This document shows positions 28,097 through 36,900 of a stretch of 64,000 bases of DNA, piece after piece. The position numbers and the translations under genes were made by a program. The DNA comes from JAGRCP01 sp942490705. GTDB taxonomy: Bacteria > Chloroflexota > Anaerolineae > Caldilineales > Caldilineaceae. The stretch lies in contig CALNXY010000013.1 in assembly GCA_942490705.1 (NCBI GenBank), forward strand, positions 744,001 through 808,000, in the 5' to 3' direction. Position 1 is the first letter of the stretch. Every line of letters starts with the position of its first letter. The notes under the pieces are model-generated. The model did not search any database and was not told the DNA's origin. It saw only the letters and a program-made list of their open reading frames with translations.

Positions 28097-29908
28097 ATGC
28101 ATTCGGTGACTCAGCAGTACTGTCGGATCGTCCTACTTGTTTCCCTGTTTCTTCTTGCTAGTTGCGGCGGAGGAAGCGAACAAGAGAGCACACCTACTTC
28201 TGCTCCAATACGCTCGCAGATTACGTTGCCAGCCCCAAGCGCAACAGAAATTTTTTCAGATCACACACTGCCTACAGAGCAACCCTCGCCAACAGCGACT
28301 ACGATTCCAACTCCTTCACCATTGTCAGTGGAGGAAATATATCAAGACCTGAGGGACTCGACGGTGTTTGTATACTCAGACACACCCAGCGGCGCATCTA
28401 CCGGCACGGGGATCATTTTCACCTCAGAAGGTCACGTTGTAACAAATGCACACGTGATAGATGATGCGCGTCGAATTAGGCTTTACCAAGAAAACTCAGA
28501 GGAAGCGCAACTTGCCGAAATCATTGCGGTGAGCTTCTGTGACGATCTTGCCGTTCTGAAAATCGAAGGAGAGGATTTCGAGGCTGTCAGATTCGGTGAC
28601 AGTGACAATCTGGAGCGTGGTCAAGATGTGGTCGCTATCGGATATCCATTGTCACGGGATCTCGGGAAGGAACTAACTGTAATCACAGGCAAAGTGAACC
28701 GACCGAAGACGCGCATCGAAAATCTGGAGAACGTTATTCAAACGGATACGCCGCTCAATCCCGGCAACAGTGGGGGACCTTTGTCCAATCTGTTCGCAGA
28801 AGTTATCGGCATTAACACTACTCGAATAAATGCGACAAGCGATGGCCAAAGGGTAGCAGGGGTCAACTTCGCAATTGCGAGCAACTTTGCGCTGCCAATT
28901 CTCAAGGATCTTCAGCGCGGCACAAATCTATACTGGACCGGTCTGGATTTTATCCATGATGAGAAATCAGATCGGACTATCGTAGATGAGGTAGAGCAGG
29001 AAAGCCCATCCAGTCAAATCGGAATAACGGCAGGAGACAACCTTGTTTCCTTCGCTGGAAGCAGATTTGCAAATTGGCGTGAGGCATGTGCGCTATTGAA
29101 GGACAATAATTTCGAACAAGAGCCGGTCTTGGTAACGGTTGTACGTGGGCAACAACCACTTGTGGGTACTCTCGGCAGCGGGATCTCCCCATTAAAGGCG
29201 CCAGCCTATGAGCAGCAAGTCATAATGGGCGAAGAGATCTCGCCTTTTGAGTTGGATCAGAAATTTCGGAATAGGGAATTTGTTACAGATATAGCATACG
29301 GTGCCAAGAACTGGATCACCGTCTATTCCAAAGGTACAGCTCTAGCGGATCAAAGAATCGAATTTATTGACAAGCACTCCGATTTGATAGAAATAGCAGC
29401 TACACAAGGGCAAGAGGGCTATTTCATAACCGACTTGACTTATGGCAAGGGGACGTGGGCTACCTTATTCTCAAAAGGCACAAGCTACGCGGACCAGAAA
29501 ATCGTTTCGGGGCGAAGGTTTCCAGGAAGGGAAGTCGATGATCTGCTTTCCGAGGGCTACTCAATAACTAGTGCGGCCAGCGGCGGTGAACGATGGGTGA
29601 TAGTATTGTCAAAGGGCGGTGATCTAGATGAGCGCAGATACGAATTTGTTGATCATAACGACCTCTCGAACCATTTGTCAGAGCTTTCATCTTCGAATCG
29701 CCATGTTTGGATAATTGTTCCATCAAATCGCCTAATAGGCGACACTTGGTTCGTGTTGCATTCTGAGCGACAGACTCATGATAGCCAACGCCACTTGGTA
29801 ACATCCGTTTTGAGCGATGACGTAATCGAAACGGTAAGTAGAGGAGACGCGCCGACAATAGACTCAATTCAACACCTTGGCGGTGAGTGGATCATATTAC
29901 ATCGATAG
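28097..29908 (+). CDS. HtrA/DegP-like serine protease lipoprotein with C-terminal DUF7477-like repeats
   Basis: 603 residues. The lipobox LLASC is at about residues 18-22, then a Ser/Thr/Pro linker. The trypsin-like domain (about 85-275) has His in VVTNAHVID, Asp in CDDLAVLKI and Ser in NPGNSGGPL, so it should be active. A PDZ-like domain (about 290-365) contains SSQIGITAGDNLVSFAG. From about 380 to the end there are four degenerate repeats with the pattern F-ITD-YG-W-SKG-ADQ (DIAYGAKNWITVYSKGTALA; DLTYGKGTWATLFSKGTSYA). These resemble DUF7477, which I know mainly from plant casein-kinase-like proteins. This combination is unusual. The gene is AT-rich like its neighbour and lies inside the island bounded by direct repeats. 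Confidence 0.82.
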   Translation: MHSVTQQYCRIVLLVSLFLLASCGGGSEQESTPTSAPIRSQITLPAPSATEIFSDHTLPTEQPSPTATTIPTPSPLSVEEIYQDLRDSTVFVYSDTPSGASTGTGIIFTSEGHVVTNAHVIDDARRIRLYQENSEEAQLAEIIAVSFCDDLAVLKIEGEDFEAVRFGDSDNLERGQDVVAIGYPLSRDLGKELTVITGKVNRPKTRIENLENVIQTDTPLNPGNSGGPLSNLFAEVIGINTTRINATSDGQRVAGVNFAIASNFALPILKDLQRGTNLYWTGLDFIHDEKSDRTIVDEVEQESPSSQIGITAGDNLVSFAGSRFANWREACALLKDNNFEQEPVLVTVVRGQQPLVGTLGSGISPLKAPAYEQQVIMGEEISPFELDQKFRNREFVTDIAYGAKNWITVYSKGTALADQRIEFIDKHSDLIEIAATQGQEGYFITDLTYGKGTWATLFSKGTSYADQKIVSGRRFPGREVDDLLSEGYSITSAASGGERWVIVLSKGGDLDERRYEFVDHNDLSNHLSELSSSNRHVWIIVPSNRLIGDTWFVLHSERQTHDSQRHLVTSVLSDDVIETVSRGDAPTIDSIQHLGGEWIILHR

Positions 29909-30073
29909 TTGCACGAAGCTCGCTCGTTTTTTGAATCTGTTTTATCCCCACCTACGTACAATAATTCACCGGCGTTGATGAAACGAAGTGTTTCTGGCCT
30001 GTTTGGTTTCATCGTACTCGTCTTGTCGACGGTCGCAGCCGCCAACCAAACATACACCGGAGCTAGCTACATC
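29909..30073. other. Short spacer after the protease gene
   Basis: No terminator hairpin or coding motif is recognised. An open frame from 29909 to 30223 has no ribosome binding site and runs through the direct repeat, so it is not accepted. Confidence 0.45.
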
Positions 30074-30155
30074 TCGGGCAAACCAGCTTGCCCGCTCGCT
30101 TCAATGAGTCTAGTCAGAAATGATCGCCAAGCTTTCCGCCCGCCCGGTGACGCCG
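30074..30155 (+). repeat. 82-bp imperfect direct repeat, right copy
   Basis: The partner of 27151-27232, in the same orientation, 2923 bp away. Together they flank the two AT-rich lipoprotein genes. In the minus-strand reading this copy carries a stop within the shared fragment. Confidence 0.7.
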
Positions 30156-30581
30156 CGTTGGTCGTTGGTCGGCTATCCACAGAGATGGGCGGCCAAGCAC
30201 GAGACCATGCGTACCTCACATGATGCCGTGGTCCACAATCACCACATCATGTGATGACGGTTCACCACGTTGGTTGCTATCCTCTCGCTGTAGCAGGTCA
30301 CGCACGCAAGACCGAGATTCGTCGCTGTCGCGCGCAAACACGGACGGCATGGCTGAACTGGTGCGTCTACAGCGTGCCAGTGTCCATTTCTAGTTGACAT
30401 TGGCACGCCAGGTTCTTGCTGCATCTGACTATTCTTGGCGCAGTATGTCTGCCCTGAAAAATAGCACAGGGCTGATGCTTGTGAAACGAAAAAAGGTAGC
30501 GTTAAAGCAGCCCGGCCTGAACGAGCAGCAGTCAAGGCCAGGCAGGCATTCCGATACGGTTTGGCCGCCAGCGCATTCGAA
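30156..30581. other. Non-coding flank of the IS110-type element
   Basis: Contains a hairpin, GCGTGCCAGTGTC (30372-30384) with GACATTGGCACGC (30396-30408), one mismatch in 13 pairs. It may belong to the non-coding end of the IS element, since IS110-family elements lack normal terminal repeats and carry structured RNA in one end. The element boundary was not found. Confidence 0.35.
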
Positions 30582-31817
30582 CTAGGCGGTGATAGAAGTC
30601 AAGGCGACATCAAAACCGAGTGTTTGCAACGTTTTGAGCGCCCGACGCTGTTCTTGCTCCTGGTTGCGTTTGAGGAGGAAATCTCCTCCCAGTTCTTCAA
30701 ACTTTGCAGTTGGATCGTCAAGGAGGTGATAGACAATCGTCAAGATGGAATGAGCAACGGCCATGGCTGCCCGTTTGGGGCCTCGACGTGCTCGCAGACG
30801 ATGGAACTGAGCAGCCAGATAGGTCTCCTTGGTACGAGAAGCGGCCCAGGCGGCTTCGACCAAGGCCGAGACCAACCACTTCTGCCCTTTGCGCCGTTTG
30901 CCGCTCTTGCGTTTGCCTGCCGATTCGTGATTGCCCGGACAGACACAAGCCCAGGAAGCCAGTTTCTTGGCCGATGACCAGGATTCTACCGAAGGACCGA
31001 TTTCCGCCAGAATGACCTCGACCGTGCGGGGACCAACGCCAGTGATGGCATCGAGCCGTTCCATCAGGTCGGCATGGGGTTCTGTCAATTTGGCGATACG
31101 CTGGTCGAGGGCCTCAATACGCTGGTTCAGACTGTCCAGTTGATAGAGCAGTTCCTGCAACATGAAGCGGTGGTGCTCACGAACCTGCCCAGTCAAGGCG
31201 TCCACCAGTTGGGGGATCTTGCTGCGCATCCGCTTCTGGGCCAGTTGGGCCATCTCTTCGGGACTCTGTTCGTCGGCGATCAAGGCTTCCAGCATCAGTC
31301 TTGCCGAAACGCCCTGAATGCTGCTCGCAACCGATGTCAACTTGATGTTGGCGTCTTCCAGGATCTTGTGGAGCCGGTTGGCCGCACTGCTCTTCTCCTG
31401 TTTCAGACGAGTGCGATACCGCGTCAGGTCCCGCAGGTCTCGCTGCGACTCTTCAGGGATGAAACTGCGTTCCAATAGACCGTAGCTCATCAGCTTGGCA
31501 ATCCATTCGGCGTCTTTCTCATCGGTCTTGCGACCCGGTACCTGCCGCAGGTGTCGAGCATTGACCACCCAGACATCCAGCGCCGGATGCAGGATGTTGT
31601 AGACCGGCTTCCAGTAGACCCCGGTACTCTCCATGGCCACTTGGGTCACGTTCAAGGAGACTAACCAGTCTGCCAACGACCACAATTCCTTGGTCGTTGT
31701 ACCGAATCGTTTGCGACTGACTTCGATCCGACCATCGTCATGCTGAATCCGAACACAGGCCTCAACGCTTCGTTTGTGTACATCCAGACCGCTGCAACGA
31801 GCAAAGAGCACTTCCAT
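30582..31817 (-). mobile_element. IS110-family transposase (DEDD recombinase)
   Basis: 411 residues from ATG 31817, which has AAGGAG 7 bp upstream; the frame extends to 31922 without support. The N-terminal RuvC-like DEDD domain shows D12 (GLDVHK), E in MESTGVYW, and the DXXXD pair in KTDEKDAEWIA. A helical middle follows, then the C-terminal Transposase_20 domain with helix-hairpin-helix ITGVGPRTVEVILAEIG and the Ser-containing SWACVCPGNHESAGK segment. The length is normal and nothing is broken, so it may be active. IS110 recombinases use a structured bridge RNA coded in a non-coding end next to the gene. Upstream sequence (31818-32060) includes an 8-bp inverted repeat, TGGTAGAC/GTCTACCA (31945-32000). 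Confidence 0.93.
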
Positions 31818-32066
31818 CTTTCTTCTCCTTGGCGGCCACCTATGTGTACCCGACTGGAGCACAGTCTGCCCTGCGTGTTTCGCCAAATCGGCGTCCACAA
31901 TCCGTGGTGCGTCGAGATACACGAATCAAGCTATTCAGCGATTTTGGTAGACCACGGAGTTATCGATCTCTGGCTGGTGGCCGCTTCCTATAGTCTACCA
32001 TTTTTTCATCCCCCGTGGCGCGCAATCGCCCATGGGGAACTATTCACAGTAAAGGGGAAGCGATTG

Positions 32067-32207
32067 ATGGAAGTCTTATATGGAATCTTATCCTGGGGGT
32101 CTCCCCTCGGTCTTGCCTTGTTTTTCTTCTTTTCGGCGAGCGGCGCCGGCATCTTCTTTTGGGGCCTCTCCCATTTCATCCGCAGCAAGAACGAATCAAT
32201 TGTGTAG
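32067..32207 (+). CDS. Small single-pass membrane protein
   Basis: 46 residues with ATG at 32067 preceded by AAAGGGGAAG at good spacing. One long hydrophobic segment (LGLALFFFFSASGAGIFFWG) is followed by a polar, basic end (LSHFIRSKNESIV). No family is recognised. It lies between the IS110 element and the toxin-antitoxin pair. The ribosome binding site and membrane segment make it a fair candidate for a real small gene, though a chance frame cannot be excluded. Confidence 0.45.
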   Translation: MEVLYGILSWGSPLGLALFFFFSASGAGIFFWGLSHFIRSKNESIV

Positions 32208-32234
32208 GGATAGAATCCCGTTCAAATTTTGTGC

Positions 32235-32261
32235 TTGACGTTTAACGCCACGCGTTATAGA
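32235..32261 (+). promoter_or_regulatory. higBA promoter with operator palindrome
   Basis: TTGACG (32235-32240) and TATAGA (32256-32261) flank a perfect palindrome TAACGC-CAC-GCGTTA (32243-32257). An antitoxin bound there would block the promoter. With the -10 box ending at 32261, transcription would start at or within a few bases of the HigB ATG at 32270, so the mRNA may be leaderless. Confidence 0.6.
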
Positions 32262-32269
32262 CTGTCTGC

Positions 32270-32551
32270 ATGATTCGGAACTTCAAGGACAAGGAAGCCG
32301 AAAAGATCTTCAAGCGCCAGCGGTCGCGAAGGCTACCGTCTGACATTCAGCAAGTAGCACTGAGAAAGCTACGTATGTTGAACCGGGCCCAGAGTCTCCA
32401 GGACTTGCGCGTTCCGCCGGCCAACCGACTCGAACGTCTTTCTGGTGATCGTTCAGGTCAATACAGCATCCGGATCAACAACCAGTGGCGCGTTTGTTTT
32501 GAGTGGGACGATGGCGACGCTCTCGATGTCGAAATCGTTGATTATCATTGA
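32270..32551 (+). CDS. higB: HigB-type toxin (RelE/ParE superfamily)
   Basis: 93 residues. The whole length fits HigB of the RelE fold: MIRNFKDKEAEKIF at the start, a central LRVPPANRLERLSGDRSGQYSIRIN with basic and aromatic residues, and the final NQWRVCFEWDDGDALDVEIVDYH. HigB toxins cut mRNA on the ribosome. The stop overlaps the antitoxin's possible TTG start, and toxin-before-antitoxin order is the rule for hig loci. Self-regulation through the palindrome in the promoter is likely. Confidence 0.92.
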   Translation: MIRNFKDKEAEKIFKRQRSRRLPSDIQQVALRKLRMLNRAQSLQDLRVPPANRLERLSGDRSGQYSIRINNQWRVCFEWDDGDALDVEIVDYH

Positions 32552-32559
32552 GGGTTCAA

Positions 32560-32862
32560 ATGGATAAGAGAGAGAAGTTGGAGCCGATCCACCCTGGTGA
32601 GGTGCTGCTGGAAGAATTTCTCAAGCCGATGGAGCTAAGCCAGAATCAGCTCGCATTGTCGATTCGTGTGCCGGCACGCCGCATCAATGAAATTGTCCAC
32701 AAAAAGCGACGAGTTACCGCAGACACGGCCCTACGTCTCGCTCGCTACTTCAATACGTCGCCGCACTTCTGGCTTGGACTGCAGATGGACTACGATCTCG
32801 ATGTTGCTGAGGACGAGATCGGCGCGCGGCTCGATCAAGAAATTATCGCAATGACTGGCTAG
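32560..32862 (+). CDS. higA: HigA-type antitoxin (XRE family)
   Basis: 100 residues from ATG 32560; a TTG at 32548 overlapping higB is the alternative. The N-terminus has the HigA signature (IHPGEVLLEEFLKPMELSQNQLA), followed by the HTH (LSIRVPARRINEIVHKKRRVT) and the usual RLARYFNTSPHFWLGLQMDYDL. It neutralises HigB and represses the operon. Its stop codon TAG at 32860-32862 is the first three bases of a MITE terminal repeat, so the present C-terminus (IIAMTG) may have been set by that insertion. Confidence 0.92.
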   Translation: MDKREKLEPIHPGEVLLEEFLKPMELSQNQLALSIRVPARRINEIVHKKRRVTADTALRLARYFNTSPHFWLGLQMDYDLDVAEDEIGARLDQEIIAMTG

Positions 32863-33011
32863 TACACGACGGCTGAAGTGAGCCCATGGTTCGTAGATCC
32901 GGCTATCAGCCGGACGACTACGGGAACCTTTGGATCACGCTGATCGGCGAGGCTTGTCACGCTGGTAGCGTGACCTACCGTCCATCGGTCCGCTTGCGCC
33001 GTCGCGTACTA
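32860..33011 (+). mobile_element. 152-bp MITE, copy directly after higA
   Basis: Terminal inverted repeats TAGTACACGACGGC (32860-32873) and GCCGTCGCGTACTA (32998-33011) match at 13 of 14 positions. The inside has two hairpins, TCCGGCT-ATC-AGCCGGA and GTCACGCT-GGT-AGCGTGAC. A copy of the same length lies inverted at 45424-45575. There is no coding capacity, so movement would depend on a transposase elsewhere. Confidence 0.85.
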
Positions 33012-33069
33012 GCGTTCTGCCGGCAGGGCAGTTTGGTCCGGTTGGCTTTCGTTGACAGTTGGTCGCAAT

Positions 33070-33130
33070 GTCCCCGGCACGGGCGGCAGAGTATCCGATT
33101 GGCAGACTTGTCGGCGCCCGTGCCGGGGAC
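33070..33130. repeat. Inverted repeat with perfect 16-bp arms
   Basis: GTCCCCGGCACGGGCG (33070-33085) pairs perfectly with CGCCCGTGCCGGGGAC (33115-33130) around a 29-nt loop. It lies between the MITE and a gene relic and may be another kind of intergenic repeat. Confidence 0.75.
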
Positions 33131-33175
33131 GTGCATATGGCTTGCGCTTGACGCCGATCAAGGGCGTGACGTCTG

Positions 33176-33298
33176 TTATGGGACCGGCACGATTTCGGGG
33201 AGGGTCCAGGAGCCGTCAAGGATCTCTTCACCCGGTTCATACATGCGGATGGCATAGTTCCAGCCGGGCGAGGTGGGGATGCATTCTTCGATCCGGCG
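33176..33298 (-). pseudogene. C-terminal relic of a DUF1214 (DUF1254-type) protein
   Basis: The minus strand reads RRIEECIPTSPGWNYAIRMY, then EPGEEILDGSWTLPEI and a TAA stop. This is the typical end of DUF1214 domains (a Trp-X-Tyr strand, R-Y-P, then LDG-W-P). No start or upstream part of the domain is present. It is a leftover of a deleted gene. Confidence 0.65.
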
Positions 33299-33377
33299 TT
33301 GCCAGTCGTGCTATACTTTGCGCTGTCAGCGTGACCATGGGTCACTCGAAGCCAACAGATAACGTGGAGACAAGACG

Positions 33378-33710
33378 ATGAATTTTGGTATCACAAAGAC
33401 GATTCCGGCCGGCGAAGGCCAGGCGCGCGTCGATTCGCTCTATGACGGCTCGCTCTCGGAGTATGAGTTCCACATGGCCGGCTCACCTTCCAAGCTGGAG
33501 GTCGGCCATTACGTCTACACCATCTATGGGAATGAGTTGATCGGCCGGCTGCGCATCAAGGAACTGATCCCCGGCGCGGTCAATCCCAAGTCGGGCAAGC
33601 CGCGCACGCTGATCATGGTCGAGGCGCCCGGCGAGCGGCTGGCGACGCCGGTGCCCAAGCGGGGCCATCAGGGCACGCGCTACACCGAGGGCGAGGATTG
33701 GCCGGCCTAG
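33378..33710 (+). CDS. Hypothetical protein, 110 residues
   Basis: The ATG at 33378 has GGAGACAAG just upstream. The protein is soluble with no signal peptide, beta-rich in appearance (EYEFHMAGSPSKLEVGHYVYTIYGNELIGRLRIKELI), and its end is basic and polar (PKRGHQGTRYTEGEDWPA). No family is recognised. Codon use and GC match the host. A hairpin covers its stop codon. The even spacing of Gly, Tyr and Ile/Leu suggests a small beta-barrel, which is a guess. Confidence 0.6.
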   Translation: MNFGITKTIPAGEGQARVDSLYDGSLSEYEFHMAGSPSKLEVGHYVYTIYGNELIGRLRIKELIPGAVNPKSGKPRTLIMVEAPGERLATPVPKRGHQGTRYTEGEDWPA

Positions 33711-33726
33711 GCAGCCAATCCTCGCC
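33690..33726. terminator. Hairpin across the stop codon of the 110-residue protein
   Basis: GGCGAGGATTGGC (33690-33702) pairs perfectly with GCCAATCCTCGCC (33714-33726). There is no T-run. The stop codon at 33708 is in the loop. Confidence 0.5.
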
Positions 33727-33765
33727 GGTGCGAGTGCAAAAGCTGCCGCGGTCGTGGCTTCGCAG

Positions 33766-33930
33766 CTATTCGGCAGGGCAGCTATCCATGCGCAGATACT
33801 GCCGGCATTCTGAATCGGTCAGCGCCCGCGTCAGACGCGTCTCGGCCAGGACGATGAGTTCGTCCAGCGGCACAACATATTCGCGCAACGTGCCGTCCGG
33901 GCTGAGAGAGCCATATTTTCCGGCATTGGC
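33766..33930 (-). pseudogene. In-frame WD40-protein C-terminal tail after the stop of the large signalling gene
   Basis: Directly after the TAA of the 1938-residue gene the same frame continues for 54 codons: GKYGSLSPDGTLREYVVPLD, ELIVLAETRLTRALTDSECR, QYLRMDSCPAE, then TAG. The LTR-LT-EC--YL---CP pattern is the usual tail of bacterial WD40 proteins. It is either a relic of a neighbouring WD40 gene or an old end of this one, cut off by the stop. Confidence 0.55.
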
Positions 33931-36900
33931 TTAATCGCCGCTTTCGGGCACAACGCCATCGGCATCACATAGCGGGAGGATGCGAAACTGCTTTCGTTCT
34001 ACGCAAGTAAAGTCGCGCAGGACGCGGTTTTCGTCGATGTGGGCCAGAATGTCTTCGACGGGTAATTCTGCAATAGGGCGCACGATAACTGTCCCATCAT
34101 CCGCGGCTGAATAAGCCAACTGTCCATCCGGCGAAAGTGCAACTTGATTGACGAAGACGCCATGCTCGCTGAAGGTGCGTAAGGCATCCCCAGTGGATAC
34201 ATCCCACAAGATCAACGTGCCGTCGGCGGACCCTGTGACAATCTGGCTTTCGTCTGGCGTAAAGGCAACGCCATATACGCCATTGGTATGGCCATTAAAG
34301 GTTTGGATTGCTTCGCCGCTGGCGATATCCCACAATACGGCCGTATGATTGGCACCGCTAGACACAAATCGCTCACCATCTGCACTGATGTCGAGACCCC
34401 TTGTCCCCCCTCCTTTATTGTAGCGCCGGATTTCCTCGCCCGTATCAAGGTCATACAAGATAAGATCGCCTAAGTCACCGCTGGCAATAGCCGTCTTTCC
34501 ATCTGGACTAAAGGCAACGCTTTGCAGCCATTCATGTTCATTAGCCGGGAAGCTTTTCATTTCAGAGAATGTCTCAACATCAAACTGCTGCATGAGACTC
34601 CTCGCGCCCAACAACAGCGAACTACCGTCGGGACTAAGCGCTATGGCAAATGCCTCGGATATCTCTGTACTCTCTATTCTTTTAAGCTCTGCGCCACTTT
34701 CTAGATCCCAATGCACCAGCAGCAATTGGGGATTCTCTACGTCATTCCCCGTAGCATTGCCAGCGAGGATAGCCGACTTGCCATCTGGTAAAAATTCGGA
34801 AACCCAGAAGAAACCAGGCAGCCTGTGGATGACCTCAAATGTTTCTGTATCCCAAAGGATGGCTTCATTTCCTGATTCGTCAGGACTGAAATAAGCAGTC
34901 GAGATTGCCTTTGTGCCGTCAGGACTGATGTCCACATCGATGACTACATCGGTCATATGATCTTCGAAAACTTGCGCAGTCACGTCCTGACGTATATCCC
35001 AGAAGCGCAGGGCGCCAACGCCTACAGTTCCGGCGCTGATGGCCGTCTGTCCATCGGAACTCACTGCTATACTGAACACGGATTGCCCACTATGGCCCAA
35101 AAGACGCTGGATGATTTCGCCCGTTTCCGTGTCCCACAGCAGCACTGCGCCATCCCCATCGCCGCTGACCAGGCGTTTACCATCGGGCGTAAAGGCGAAA
35201 GCGCCATTGTACACATCACCTGCATGCCCGTCATTGCGGCTGCCCAATTGGGTCAGTTCTTCCCCGGTCGTGGCGTCTAGTAAGACAAAGTATCTTTGAG
35301 ATGGATCAGGTATCATTACAACAATTTGACTGCCATCGGGACTATATTTTGAGAAACGTACATCCGTGTCGAATTCCACTGTTTCCAAAACCTCACCCGC
35401 AGGCAGAGAAAGGAAAACGCCTGTTGATCCTGCCGTGCGTCCACTTGGATCAGCAGCGGTTTCGAAATTCTGATCGTCAATGTCAGTTAAGATCGCAAAA
35501 GCCTGATCGCCCGCCGGATTGATATTAATAGATTCAATGAAATTGTTACCGCTAAATTGAGCAAGCGCCGGCTCGCTCACAATCTCGCCGGTCTTAAGAT
35601 CAATCAAGAGCAAACGAGACTCCCCCGTTAAGGTATATTCTTCATTTAAAACCGACGCGGCAATGAGGGCCATCTCCCCCTCTGGCGTAGACATGTGCCA
35701 GGTGATTCTCTCTCCCGGCTCGCCGTCGATACGATAAACTTGTTCACCGCTTTTTATGTCCCAACCAGTCAGACTAAAGCCTTCGGGCACACCGTCAACT
35801 TCTGTTTCACTTACACCCTGGTAGATCGTGCTGACAACGATTTCCCCGCCCGGCACACCAAAGAGTTGTCCCGCATTGGTCATGTCAATGTCGGGCAATG
35901 TCTGCACCTTTTCACCGGTCGCCCAATCCCATATGATCAGCTCGTCGTTATTGTAAGCCGTGGCAATGTAGGTGCTATTGGGGATGTTTTCCAACCGTCT
36001 AAACGTGGCGTCCTCATTGGCGGTATCAAATTGGTTGAGTATCTCGCGGCTGTTGGGGTCCCACACGGTCAACGTGTGACCACTATCTTGTGAGATTAAG
36101 TGGGCGTCACCAGGCAGCATCTCTACCAAGTCCATGTAATGGTCCTGGTCCTCGTTTTCATAGATCAGGCTCGTTCCAGGGGCATAGGCCACATCGTTTA
36201 ATGTGCGCACAGCCTCAGTTGGCGGTTGCTCCCCAGAGACAGCTTGCACGGCAAGGGCCAGGGCCAGGTCAACGTCGCCGCCGCTGAATGCTTCTCGGGC
36301 GCCGCTGGTCAAGGCTTGGCTCTGCGCCTGCTCTTCATTGAAGCGGGCGATTTCGGCTTGGGCAACCGCTTCAGCCTGCGCAGCAAGGGCAGCGGCTTCA
36401 TTCTCCTGGGCAATGGCTTCGGCCGTAGCCGCCGCATCAGCACTTCGTTGCGCTTCTGCGGCTTGGTTGGCTGCAATGGCTTCTTGCGTGGCCGCAGCGT
36501 TGGCATTGGCCTGGGCCGCTTGCGCATTGTTGTTGGCCTGGACACCGGCAAAGAGGGCGATCAACGCCAGCAGCGCGGCCGCGGCCAGGGCCGCGCCTAG
36601 ATAGTAGGCGCGGCGGCGCAAGTTTTGTGCGGACGTCGCCTGCTCTTCGGCGCGCTGGTGTTCGGTTGCGGCCAGCTGTTGCGCGGTCTCCAACTCGCGC
36701 TGTTGACGAGCCGCTTCTTCAGCCTGGCGCTGTTGACGTGCGTCGACGCTGGCCGTGAGGAAGGCACGCTCATCGGCCGTCAGCGCCACGGTCGTGTCAT
36801 CGGCCCATTGGGCAAACTGATCCAGGCGCGCCCCATGCAGCAGATAGCCCGGCTCGTTGCCGGCCAGCTGCCATTCCACCGCAGCCGCGGCCAGCAAGCG

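Noticed and set aside
29909..30223. 104-codon frame after the protease gene
   Set aside because: Runs across the direct repeat, has no ribosome binding site and no recognisable motif.
31818..31922. Upstream extension of the IS110 transposase to a GTG at 31922
   Set aside because: The ATG at 31817 has a strong ribosome binding site and gives the normal family N-terminus.
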